From: Fidelibacterota bacterium | GTDB lineage: Bacteria; Marinisomatota; Marinisomatia; Marinisomatales; S15-B10 | Assembly (NCBI GenBank): GCA_002715465.1 | Contig: PAYY01000001.1 | Coordinates: forward strand, 159,057 to 223,056 | Length of the DNA stretch: 64,000 bases | Direction of reading: 5' to 3' | Shown here: positions 1 through 7,648 of the stretch, piece after piece | How the letters are laid out: each line of letters starts with the position of its first letter | Numbering within the stretch: position 1 is the first letter of the stretch | Notes under the pieces: generated by a model | Seen by the model: only the letters and a program-made list of their open reading frames with translations | What the model was told of the DNA's origin: nothing | The model's database searches: none | Made by a program: the position numbers and the translations under genes

Positions 1-1
1 T

Positions 2-118
2 GGTTTCTATGAACTAATGGCAGGAAACTCAGAAATTATGCAGCAAATAATAAAGTTATTATCTGGAAGAATTAGAGATACAAATGCTAAAATCCAAGAG
101 CTGCAATCAAATAAATAG
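2..118 (+). CDS. C-terminal fragment, cyclic-nucleotide-binding-type protein
   Basis: The window opens inside a reading frame that ends with TAG at 116-118, leaving 38 residues. They form one charged amphipathic helix (ELMAGNSEIMQQIIKLL, then GRIRDTNAKIQEL). This resembles the last helices of CRP/cNMP-binding domain proteins, where a 'll..rlr.tn..i.eL' pattern follows the beta-roll. No DNA-binding HTH follows, so a regulatory cNMP domain at the end of a larger protein fits better than a CRP-type transcription factor. The family call rests only on this short tail; the domain core lies outside the window. About 170 bases without a gene separate it from the oxidase operon. Confidence 0.45.
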   Translation, partial: GFYELMAGNSEIMQQIIKLLSGRIRDTNAKIQELQSNK

Positions 119-288
119 GAATTCATTATTCATCCTTAACCTTAATATGAATTAACTACTAAATATCTGTTGTTGATCTTGAGAAGGCTTAATTAATTTA
201 TAAGATAGGAAGAACATGATTTATTTGCCATTGCATATTACGATAGAGAAAATAAACGTAATTGTAAAATAATTATTCAGGAGATTTT

Positions 289-2016
289 GTGACTGATAAT
301 CATCACGAGGAACCTTTTTGGAGAAAATATATTTTCTCCGTGGACCATAAAGTTATTGGAATACAATATACTGTTACAGCTTTAGCATTTCTTTTACTAG
401 GTTTTTGCCTTATGTTAATTATGAGATGGAATTTAGCAAACCCTGGAGAAGTTGTACCTATCGTTGGTAAACTTCTTTCAGAAGATGGTATGTTGACTCC
501 AGATGGTTATAATAGTTTTGGTGCTATGCATGGTACAATTATGGTATTCCTAGGAGTTGTTCCTCTTGCCGTAGGAGGTTTTGGAAATTATGTTTTGCCA
601 TTGCAAATTGGTGCTCCTGACATGGCTTTTCCTAAGCTAAATATGGCTAGCTATTGGACTTTTTTTGCTGGTGGAATTTGTATGTTAGCTAGTTTTTTCA
701 TGCCGCAGGGTACAGCTAGCTCAGGTTGGACAATGTATGCTCCCTTATCAGTGATAGCGACTACGGGTGAAACGATATGGCTTTTTGGTATGGTTTTTCT
801 TATTACCTCATCACTTCTTGGATCAGTTAATTTTATTGCAACTGTTATACAATTAAGAGCTAATGGTCTTACATGGATGCGGCTACCATTTTTTGTTTGG
901 GCTCAGTTTATTACGGCCTTTCTTCTTTTGCTTGCTTTCCCTCCTTTAGAAGCAGCTGCAGTTTTCCAGATCATGGATCGTATAGCAGGGACAAGTTTCT
1001 TCCTTCCTTCAGGTCTTTATGTGGGTGGAGAAGTTCTTGATGTTGCTGGTGGAGGAACACCTCTTTTGTGGCAGCATTTATTTTGGTTTTTGGCACATCC
1101 AGAAGTATATGTTTTAATTTTACCAGCTTTAGGAATTGTAGCTGAGATTATTGCTAATAATACTCGTAAGCCACTTTGGGGTTACCGATCTATGGTTTAT
1201 TCAGCAGTTTTTCTAGGTTTTATGTCTTTTGTAGTTTGGGCTCATCATATGTTTTTGACAGGAATGGGTACGACAATGGCTGCATTTTTCCAGACAACAA
1301 CAATGATTATTTCAATTCCAAGTGTAATTATTTTATCCGCTTTATTCATATCTCTTTGGGGTGGATCAATAAGATTTAATACTCCCATGCTTTTTGCTCT
1401 TGGTTTCTTGCCTATGTTTGGAATAGGTGGACTTACTGGACTTCCGCTCGGATTAGCGTCTGCCGATATTCATCTACATGATACATATTATGTTATAGGT
1501 CATTTTCATTATGTAGTTGCACCTGGAACAATTTTCGCTCTTTTTGCGGGAATATATTATTGGTTTCCTAAAGTAACTGGAAAAATGATGAATGAAAAAT
1601 TAGGGAAAATACATTTCATTGGATCTTTTATTTGTATGAATGGGATATTTATGCCCATGTTTATTCAGGGTTTAGCTGGAGTGTCGAGACGACTTTATGA
1701 TGGAGGTACAACTTACTTACATGCTCAACCTGTTCTTCAATATAATGAATACATGACTCATGCTGCACTTGGTTTAGCTTTTTTTCAAATATTTTTCATT
1801 TTAAATCTCATAATTAGCTTATCTAAAAAGGATAGAGTCTCTAGTAATGTATGGAATGCAACAACTCTTGATTGGGCTGCGGCTCCATCCCCTCCTATTC
1901 CACATGCAAATTTTAATAAGGTTCCTGATGTGTATCACGGTCCTTATGAATACAGTAAAAATATTAATAATGGGGAAAAGGATTTTACCCCTCAAAATCA
2001 ATTGGTGAAGGATTAA
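289..2016 (+). CDS. ctaD: Cytochrome c oxidase subunit I
   Basis: Catalytic subunit of an aa3/caa3-type heme-copper oxidase in the inner membrane; it reduces O2 to water and pumps protons. The 575-residue length and about 12 hydrophobic segments fit the family. Visible ligand regions are AMHGTIMVF (heme a), HPEVYVLILP (CuB histidine and cross-linked tyrosine), the HH of WAHHMF (CuB) and HDTYYVIGHFHYV (heme a3 and heme a). The HPEVY tyrosine and the K-channel-like residues suggest the A family. The start is GTG at 289, preceded by CAGGAG at 279-284. It is the first gene of an oxidase operon, with subunit III starting 2 bases after its stop. Confidence 0.97.
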   Translation: MTDNHHEEPFWRKYIFSVDHKVIGIQYTVTALAFLLLGFCLMLIMRWNLANPGEVVPIVGKLLSEDGMLTPDGYNSFGAMHGTIMVFLGVVPLAVGGFGNYVLPLQIGAPDMAFPKLNMASYWTFFAGGICMLASFFMPQGTASSGWTMYAPLSVIATTGETIWLFGMVFLITSSLLGSVNFIATVIQLRANGLTWMRLPFFVWAQFITAFLLLLAFPPLEAAAVFQIMDRIAGTSFFLPSGLYVGGEVLDVAGGGTPLLWQHLFWFLAHPEVYVLILPALGIVAEIIANNTRKPLWGYRSMVYSAVFLGFMSFVVWAHHMFLTGMGTTMAAFFQTTTMIISIPSVIILSALFISLWGGSIRFNTPMLFALGFLPMFGIGGLTGLPLGLASADIHLHDTYYVIGHFHYVVAPGTIFALFAGIYYWFPKVTGKMMNEKLGKIHFIGSFICMNGIFMPMFIQGLAGVSRRLYDGGTTYLHAQPVLQYNEYMTHAALGLAFFQIFFILNLIISLSKKDRVSSNVWNATTLDWAAAPSPPIPHANFNKVPDVYHGPYEYSKNINNGEKDFTPQNQLVKD

Positions 2017-2017
2017 T

Positions 2018-2614
2018 TTGATGCAAGTTCCATTTACAGTTGATCCTCGTCCTGATACGGGACTTTATAATGCTAAGATAGGTATTTGGCTATTTTTAGC
2101 GTCGGAAGTAATGTTATTTGGTGCTCTCTTTTCATCTTATATTTTATTAAGAACTGGGGCTAGTACTTGGTATGTTGGTTCTGAACAGTTAAGTGTACCG
2201 ATTGGTACTTTTAATACGATTGTCTTAATTATTTCCAGTGTTACTGTAGTTATGTCATGGGCCTCTCTGAAGTTGAAAGATTTTAAAAAATACAGGCTCT
2301 ATATGGGGCTCACTATTCTTTTAGGATTTGTTTTTCTTTTCGTAAAAATTCTTTTTGAGTATGTTCCTAAAATTCAACATCATCATATCCCAAGTGAACA
2401 TAATTTTTATGCTATTTATTTTGTTCTTACGGGTCTACATGCTCTTCATGTCATAGGTGGCCTTGTTGTCAATGCCTATCTTTGGGGACCTGGGAGTAAA
2501 ATGTGGGAAAGTGAACCTGAACGTTTTTCGAATAGAATTGAAGTAGCTGGTCTTTATTGGCATTTTGTTGATGTTGTATGGATTTTCCTCTTTCCAACCA
2601 TATATCTTTTATGA
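2018..2614 (+). CDS. ctaE: Cytochrome c oxidase subunit III
   Basis: Integral membrane subunit III of the oxidase, which stabilises the proton-pumping core. The 198 residues give about five transmembrane segments, the short bacterial form lacking the first two helices of the mitochondrial protein. The family patterns are clear: IGIWLFLASEVMLFGALFSS near the N-terminus, TGLHALHVIGG in the middle and GLYWHFVDVVWIFLFPTIYL at the end. The gene follows subunit I after one base and is followed 8 bases later by subunit IV, so it is co-transcribed. No unusual residues were noticed. Confidence 0.95.
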   Translation: MMQVPFTVDPRPDTGLYNAKIGIWLFLASEVMLFGALFSSYILLRTGASTWYVGSEQLSVPIGTFNTIVLIISSVTVVMSWASLKLKDFKKYRLYMGLTILLGFVFLFVKILFEYVPKIQHHHIPSEHNFYAIYFVLTGLHALHVIGGLVVNAYLWGPGSKMWESEPERFSNRIEVAGLYWHFVDVVWIFLFPTIYLL

Positions 2615-2622
2615 GGAATTAA

Positions 2623-2955
2623 ATGGACTCATCCCAAGAAATAAAGAATGAAATAAATCTCTATCTGAAAGTATTTATTGGATTAGGGATCTTGACTGTA
2701 TTTACAATTGCTGTTGCTTATTTAAATGTAGGGATTGGTCTAGCTATATTAATAGCAATGATAATTGCTACAGCTAAAGGTACTCTAGTAGTTGGATTCT
2801 TCATGCATTTGTTACATGAGAAAAAAATAATTTATCTTATTTTAATTATTACATTAGTGTTTCTAATAGCTCTTTTTTTCATAACCTTTGGCACAATAGG
2901 TGACCAAGTGGGGGTAAAGATTGTCTCTGAAAGCGTTTCATCTGGTATTCATTAG
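2623..2955 (+). CDS. ctaF: Cytochrome c oxidase subunit IV family protein
   Basis: Small accessory subunit (110 residues) of the caa3/CyoD-like subunit IV family. It has three transmembrane segments, approximately residues 16-36, 40-60 and 66-90, with the family-typical GTLVVGFFMHLLHEKK loop between helices two and three. It has no redox role and is thought to assist CuB assembly and stability. It sits directly between subunit III and a small overlapping membrane-protein gene. Its last 35 bases overlap the next gene in another frame, which constrains the C-terminal sequence. The ATG start is preceded by GAGG 5 bases upstream, so the start looks secure. Confidence 0.88.
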   Translation: MDSSQEIKNEINLYLKVFIGLGILTVFTIAVAYLNVGIGLAILIAMIIATAKGTLVVGFFMHLLHEKKIIYLILIITLVFLIALFFITFGTIGDQVGVKIVSESVSSGIH

Positions 2956-3115
2956 TTTTTCAACTATTTTGTCTTTTGGGTTCACTATATGGGCTTTTTC
3001 TGATAAGGGCACCCCATATACTATTTATGGGATTCTATCTTTAATTGTAGGAATAGCATTAATTATTTATGGCATTAATTTTGTGAAAAAATTTCGGGAA
3101 ATTAGTTTTTTATGA
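2921..3115 (+). CDS. Small two-helix membrane protein of the oxidase operon
   Basis: A 64-residue protein starting with TTG inside the end of the subunit IV gene (35-base overlap), with a purine-rich GGGGT stretch about 6 bases upstream as a possible ribosome-binding site. It has two hydrophobic segments, residues about 5-27 and 35-55, and a basic C-terminal tail (NFVKKFREISFL). I cannot assign a function. Its position between structural oxidase genes and its intact frame argue for a small oxidase-associated subunit or assembly factor. The next gene starts within its stop codon (ATGA overlap), so translation is probably coupled. An internal TTG near 2966 would shorten it but remove half of the first helix. 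Confidence 0.6.
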   Translation: MSLKAFHLVFISFSTILSFGFTIWAFSDKGTPYTIYGILSLIVGIALIIYGINFVKKFREISFL

Positions 3116-3378
3116 AAAAGTTTATTCTTCTTTTTTCCATAATTTCAATTTTTTTAATCCCGAAAATTACCACTGCTTGTTCAGTTTGTTTTGGAGTGTC
3201 TTCAAATCAATCGATTTCTAAAGGTCTTGATTTAGCAATAATAATTCTTATAGGAATTACTGGAACTGTATTAAGTGGTATTGCAACTTTTTTTGTTTAT
3301 TTAGTAAGAAGAAGTCGGAAAAAAAATAAAATAACATTTAACCCGAAATCAATCATTAGAGATGAGGATTTCATTTAA
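3112..3378 (+). CDS. Small secreted or membrane protein with CSVCFG motif
   Basis: An 88-residue protein with an N-terminal hydrophobic signal segment ending in TTA, directly followed by CSVCFG at residues 23-28. It then has one transmembrane segment (about 37-65) and a basic tail. A CxxC pair just after the signal region would face the periplasm, which could suit copper or thiol handling. The setting between oxidase subunits IV and II suggests a role in oxidase or CuA assembly, but this is inference. It overlaps the preceding gene by 4 bases (ATGA) and ends 15 bases before subunit II. Cleavage could fall before the first Cys, but there is no clear lipobox. Confidence 0.6.
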   Translation: MKKFILLFSIISIFLIPKITTACSVCFGVSSNQSISKGLDLAIIILIGITGTVLSGIATFFVYLVRRSRKKNKITFNPKSIIRDEDFI

Positions 3379-3393
3379 TGAGCCCTTAATATA

Positions 3394-4335
3394 ATGCTAG
3401 GAATATTGCGTAATTTCGGTCTTACTGAAGGATATTCTGCCCAATCAGCGGCTATGGATAGTGTTCTTTCTTGGGTACATGTCTTAATGCTTATTCTTTT
3501 TATTGGTTGGGGTGGATTCTTTTTATATACTCTTTTCCGTTTCAGAGAAAAGAAAAATCCAAATGCTGATCCAGTTGGTGTTACAAATCATTATTCAACT
3601 TATTCAGAAGCTGCTGTAGCTATTTTTGAAATAGCACTTCTTGTTATTTTCTCTTTTCCTATTTGGATTAATCGGGTCGAAGGTATACCTGATAGGAACG
3701 AAACTGAAGTTGTTCGTGTTATTGGACAACAATTTAAATGGAATATTCACTATCCAGGAGAAGACGGTATTTTTGGGAGAACAGATGCCAATTTAATTGA
3801 TGATCAAGCTTTGAATTTTATAGGTCTAGATAAAGAAAGCGAAGCAGCTAAGGATGATATTGTCCCAGCTCAAGGGCATCTTCATCTCCCTGTAAATAAA
3901 AATATTATTCTTGATATTTCAACACGTGATGTCATCCATAGTTTTGCTATCCCAGTTATGAGAGTTAAACAAGATGCAATCCCAGGTATTCGTATACCAA
4001 CATGGTTTAAACCAATTAAAATAGGTTCTTGGGAAATTGCCTGCGCTCAACTTTGTGGTAATAGTCATTATGAAATGAAAGGTTACGTACATGTCCATAC
4101 GCAAAAAGGTTATTCAACATATATGAAAACTTTAGCTATTGTTCAAGAAATTGATGATTATGATTATACTTTTGAAGCCGAAAACATCCTAAAAGGAGTC
4201 TTAGACTTACTTAAAGAAGGTGATGGTGCAGAAGCTGAAAATTTAGTTCTTGTTGCTTTAGCCAAAGCCCAAGAGGCGAAAATAGAAAAGTCTAATGCTG
4301 GAGATGAGGATGATGACTGGGGTGAGGATTGGTAG
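3394..4335 (+). CDS. ctaC: Cytochrome c oxidase subunit II (CuA)
   Basis: Membrane-anchored subunit carrying the binuclear CuA site that accepts electrons from cytochrome c. Two transmembrane helices (about 28-50 and 70-92) precede the periplasmic cupredoxin domain. CuA ligands are visible as the His in DVIHSFAIP and the cluster CAQLCGNSHYEM (Cys, Cys, His, Met). It has 313 residues, with no fused cytochrome c domain. After the cupredoxin (about residue 245) there is an extra tail of roughly 65 residues: a helical stretch, then a very acidic end (GDEDDDWGEDW). Subunit II normally comes first in such operons, but here it follows the other subunits. A hairpin with a T run follows the stop. Confidence 0.95.
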   Translation: MLGILRNFGLTEGYSAQSAAMDSVLSWVHVLMLILFIGWGGFFLYTLFRFREKKNPNADPVGVTNHYSTYSEAAVAIFEIALLVIFSFPIWINRVEGIPDRNETEVVRVIGQQFKWNIHYPGEDGIFGRTDANLIDDQALNFIGLDKESEAAKDDIVPAQGHLHLPVNKNIILDISTRDVIHSFAIPVMRVKQDAIPGIRIPTWFKPIKIGSWEIACAQLCGNSHYEMKGYVHVHTQKGYSTYMKTLAIVQEIDDYDYTFEAENILKGVLDLLKEGDGAEAENLVLVALAKAQEAKIEKSNAGDEDDDWGEDW

Positions 4336-4351
4336 CCTAAAACTAAAGTAT

Positions 4352-4377
4352 CCACCAGTGAATACAGGTGGTTTTTT
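4352..4377 (+). terminator. Candidate rho-independent terminator after ctaC
   Basis: The inverted repeat CCACC (4352-4356) and GGTGG (4367-4371), with a 10-base loop, is followed at once by six T. The stem is short, so termination may be partial. It lies 16 bases after the ctaC stop and overlaps the only conventional start codon (GTG 4368) of the next gene, which makes either the terminator or that start questionable. Confidence 0.45.
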
Positions 4378-6320
4378 CTTTTCCTATATTACAAATAATT
4401 ATAAAAACAAATAATCATAAATGGTTAAGACGGTATTCAAAGTTTACCGCTATATCTACTTTATTTTTAATTTTTTTCGGCGGTTTGGTAACTAGTACTG
4501 ACTCTGGCCTTTCAGTACCTGATTGGCCCAATACTTATGGTGAATTTATGTTTACCTTCCCCTTTTCTAAATGGGTGGGTGGAATTTTCTATGAGCACCT
4601 TCATAGACTTATTGCCTCCTTTGTAGGGTTTTTAACGTTGTTATTATCGATTTTTATTTGGATGTACGACCAAAGGAAATGGATTCATAAATTGGGATGG
4701 ATTGCATTGACTGCTGTAATTGTTCAAGGGCTTTTAGGTGGTCTGACGGTAATTTTTTATTTACCTACAATAATTTCAATGACTCATGGTATTTTAGCCC
4801 AATCTTTTTTCTGTCTTACAATTGCAATTGCATTCTTTTTATCAAAAGAGTGGACAAACCCTTCTCCTAGCGATCTCAATTTAATAGATAAGTCCATAGT
4901 TAGATGGATTTTATTTTTAACTGGGGTAATTTATTTACAGCTCATTTTTGGAGCCTTGATGCGTCATACAGGTTCTGGTTTAGCAGTTTTAGATTTCCCT
5001 CTTTCTAATGGTCAAATATTCACTTTACCTAATGATGATATCCTTTATAATGTGAATGAAGGTCGATTTAACCTTGGTTTAGATTCAGTAACATTAAATC
5101 AAATTTTCTTCCATTTAATTCATAGGTTTTGGGCTTTAATAGTAGTTGCAGTTTCAATGGTATTGACAGTAAAAATACTGAGGTTTCACAGAAAAAATGA
5201 TTACCTGATAATTCCTATATTATTAATTAATCTACTTTTATTTACTCAAATATTGCTTGCAGCATTTGTTATATGGACTACGCGAAATCCAATAATTACT
5301 ACTCTTCATGTTTGGACTGGTGCTTTACTTCTTGGCTCATCGTTTTTCTTAAGTCTTAGATCTATAAAACTATTTATTCCTTTAAAATCATTTTGGTGCC
5401 TTTTTGAAAAAGAACCAGTTACTGTTATGAAAATTGATAGTCCTTTGAGTCATATTTCTTCTTTTTGGGAATTATCAAAACCAAGAATTATTTGGTTAGT
5501 TCTTGTTGCTACTTTTATTGGTTTTTATCTTGGAAGTGATTGGATTGAAAAGTCGATTTTTGAAGATCCATTATTTCTCCTCCATACTATTCTTGGAACA
5601 ACATTTGTTGCTGCTGGAGCAGGTGTTTTAAATCAGTATCTTGAAAGAGATCTTGATAAACAAATGAGAAGAACTTCTAATAGACCAATTCCTTCAGGTA
5701 GAATTAAACCTAGTATAGCAAGGAAATTCGGCATATTTATTTCCTCTTTAGGTCTAATTTATTTGCTCGCTGCTGTTAGCTTTTCAGCTGCGTTTATAGG
5801 TTTTACAACACTTTTTTTATATCTGATTGTATATACACCACTAAAAAGACAAACAACTTGGAATACTTTTGTTGGTGCTATTCCAGGAGCCCTTCCTCCT
5901 TTAGGGGGTTGGTTAGCAGCAACTGGGGATTTAGAAATTGGTGGATGGGTTCTTTTTGGTATTCTTTTCTTTTGGCAAATACCCCACTTTTTTGCAATAG
6001 CATGGCTTTATAGGAAAGATTACAGACGTCTCGGATTTCAGATGTTACCAGTTTTGGAGGGAAAAATGTCTAAGGTATCAATATTTTCTGTAAGTTTTTC
6101 TTTTTGTCTTATTGTCTGCACTTCGACTTTAACTTTAATTGATCTTGCTGGAGAATTCTTTTTTTGGGGAAGTATTTTTCTTGGGTTGGGATTTTTAGCA
6201 ATTACAATTGATGCTGCAAGAGGTTGGAATAAAACGAGAGCTAAACGATTATTGTTTGGCTCAATTATATATCTTCCTCTTCTGCTTTTTATTATGATAA
6301 TTGATAAAAGTCTTATATAA
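4368..6320 (+). CDS. Fused heme A synthase (CtaA) - heme O synthase (CtaB)
   Basis: One 650-residue protein joins two consecutive steps of heme A synthesis in the membrane. Residues about 20-345 are CtaA-like: EHLHR (76-80), SMTHG, MRHTGSG, FHLIHRFW and LHVWTG supply the heme-binding histidines over eight helices. Residues about 362-650 are protoheme farnesyltransferase (UbiA superfamily), with the prenyl-diphosphate/Mg motif NQYLERDLD near 422 and YTPLKRQTTWNTFVGAIPGA. The order (CtaA first) is opposite to the reaction order. The only ATG/GTG/TTG start before the first helix is GTG 4368, which lies inside a hairpin and has no Shine-Dalgarno sequence; a rarer start nearer 4400 is possible. 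Confidence 0.9.
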   Translation: MVFSFPILQIIIKTNNHKWLRRYSKFTAISTLFLIFFGGLVTSTDSGLSVPDWPNTYGEFMFTFPFSKWVGGIFYEHLHRLIASFVGFLTLLLSIFIWMYDQRKWIHKLGWIALTAVIVQGLLGGLTVIFYLPTIISMTHGILAQSFFCLTIAIAFFLSKEWTNPSPSDLNLIDKSIVRWILFLTGVIYLQLIFGALMRHTGSGLAVLDFPLSNGQIFTLPNDDILYNVNEGRFNLGLDSVTLNQIFFHLIHRFWALIVVAVSMVLTVKILRFHRKNDYLIIPILLINLLLFTQILLAAFVIWTTRNPIITTLHVWTGALLLGSSFFLSLRSIKLFIPLKSFWCLFEKEPVTVMKIDSPLSHISSFWELSKPRIIWLVLVATFIGFYLGSDWIEKSIFEDPLFLLHTILGTTFVAAGAGVLNQYLERDLDKQMRRTSNRPIPSGRIKPSIARKFGIFISSLGLIYLLAAVSFSAAFIGFTTLFLYLIVYTPLKRQTTWNTFVGAIPGALPPLGGWLAATGDLEIGGWVLFGILFFWQIPHFFAIAWLYRKDYRRLGFQMLPVLEGKMSKVSIFSVSFSFCLIVCTSTLTLIDLAGEFFFWGSIFLGLGFLAITIDAARGWNKTRAKRLLFGSIIYLPLLLFIMIIDKSLI

Positions 6321-6350
6321 TTATTTCAATTCATACAGAAGGAATTTGAT

Positions 6351-6944
6351 ATGAAGTTATTAATTAATAAATACGTTTTGTTTTTTTCTCTTGCGGCATT
6401 ATTAATTATAGGATTTAGTTTAAATAGTATATTGTCAAAAAAATCAATAGAATTACCAATTCTTTCTGAACTAATTGATTTTCAATTAGTGAACCAAAAC
6501 GGAGAAGTCTTTACAAAAAATGATCTTTTGGGAAAAGTTTGGATAGCTGACTTTATATTCACTACTTGTGCTGGGCCATGCCCAATTATGTCAAACCAGT
6601 TTTCTGAACTTCAAGTTCGTTATCGCAATTTTAGCAATCTTAATCTTCTTTCAATTACAGTAAATCCTGAGTTTGATACTCCGATAGTTTTACGTGAGTA
6701 TGGAGAACGTTATAGCGCTGATAATGAAAAATGGAAATTTTTGACTGGTGAAAAAGAAAACATTCACAAACTAGCGGTAGAAGGATTTAAGATAGGTTCT
6801 ATCGAAGATCCAATTTTCCACAGCACTCGATTTGTTTTAATTGATAGATTTGCAAGAATAAGAGGTTATTATATAAGTTCAGAATTAAAAGAAATGCAGA
6901 AGCTTTGGTCAGATGTAGATTTTCTTGCTGAGGAAAAACTATGA
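6351..6944 (+). CDS. SCO1/SenC-family copper chaperone
   Basis: A 197-residue thioredoxin-fold protein, membrane-anchored by an N-terminal segment (about residues 8-28). It is expected to deliver copper to CuA of subunit II or reduce its cysteines on the periplasmic side. Copper ligands are visible: C73 and C77 in TTCAGPCPIMSNQ, and H157 in PIFHSTRFVLID. The placement directly after the oxidase and heme A genes matches the role. The next gene overlaps its end by 4 bases (ATGA). The start ATG has GGAATTTGAT upstream, a weak but usable ribosome-binding site. Confidence 0.92.
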   Translation: MKLLINKYVLFFSLAALLIIGFSLNSILSKKSIELPILSELIDFQLVNQNGEVFTKNDLLGKVWIADFIFTTCAGPCPIMSNQFSELQVRYRNFSNLNLLSITVNPEFDTPIVLREYGERYSADNEKWKFLTGEKENIHKLAVEGFKIGSIEDPIFHSTRFVLIDRFARIRGYYISSELKEMQKLWSDVDFLAEEKL

Positions 6945-7474
6945 TCAAAGTAAAAAACCGTAGTGATCAACTTTGGCTTAACATAATATATTTCATTTCA
7001 ATTTTTCTATCATGTGCTGTCGCATTTTTGATTTTAGGTCCACGTCCTCAGGGAATGGAGGGTATTGTAAATGTCTCTTTTTTACCAACTATCAATGCTG
7101 TACTAAATTCTATCACTACTTTACTATTAATTATAGCATATGTTTTAATTAAGCAAAAAAAGATTCAGCTTCATAAAAAAACTATGTTGGCTGCCTTTTC
7201 TACTTCTACTTTATTTCTTATAACCTATGTTATTTATCACTGGTTCAAGAGTGGTCCTACCGAATATACTGGAGGATGGCAATCATTTTATTTCTTTATT
7301 CTCTTTACACATATTGTTTTAGCTATGATAATTTTGCCGTTAGCAATGATAACTCTTTATCGTGGATGGACAATGAATATATCTAAACATAAGAAGATTG
7401 CGAAAATTACTTTGCCAATTTGGTTATATGTTAGTGTTACAGGAGTGATTGTATATATAATGCTATATCTTTAA
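6941..7474 (+). CDS. ctaM: DUF420/CtaM-like oxidase assembly membrane protein
   Basis: A 177-residue integral membrane protein with five predicted helices (about 13-32, 43-66, 80-99, 113-139, 156-176). It fits the DUF420 (YozB/CtaM) family, known in Bacillus and Staphylococcus as needed for maturation of heme A-containing oxidases. Supporting patterns are LPTINAVLNSITTLLL early on, the KKTMLAAFSTSTLFLITYV helix, YHWFKSGPTEYTG and a conserved late His (FTHIVLA). It overlaps the SCO gene by 4 bases and closes the oxidase operon. No terminator hairpin is obvious after it. Confidence 0.85.
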   Translation: MIKVKNRSDQLWLNIIYFISIFLSCAVAFLILGPRPQGMEGIVNVSFLPTINAVLNSITTLLLIIAYVLIKQKKIQLHKKTMLAAFSTSTLFLITYVIYHWFKSGPTEYTGGWQSFYFFILFTHIVLAMIILPLAMITLYRGWTMNISKHKKIAKITLPIWLYVSVTGVIVYIMLYL

Positions 7475-7648
7475 ATCTATTTATTATTTCTTTAAATCAT
7501 TATTAAATCATTTTATATAAAAGTCGTTTTTCCAATAATTTTTCTGGTAACATTTAGATTTGGATTTGGACAGGATATTTATCAGTTAGTAAGAGTATAC
7601 TATAACAATGCTCAAGAACTAGCGGAAATAGCACGTTCTGGTATATCA

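Noticed and set aside
179..206. TTGAGA, 16 bases, TAAGAT as a promoter for the oxidase operon
   Set aside because: Plausible position, but two mismatches plus short spacing in very AT-rich DNA; not strong enough to list as a feature.
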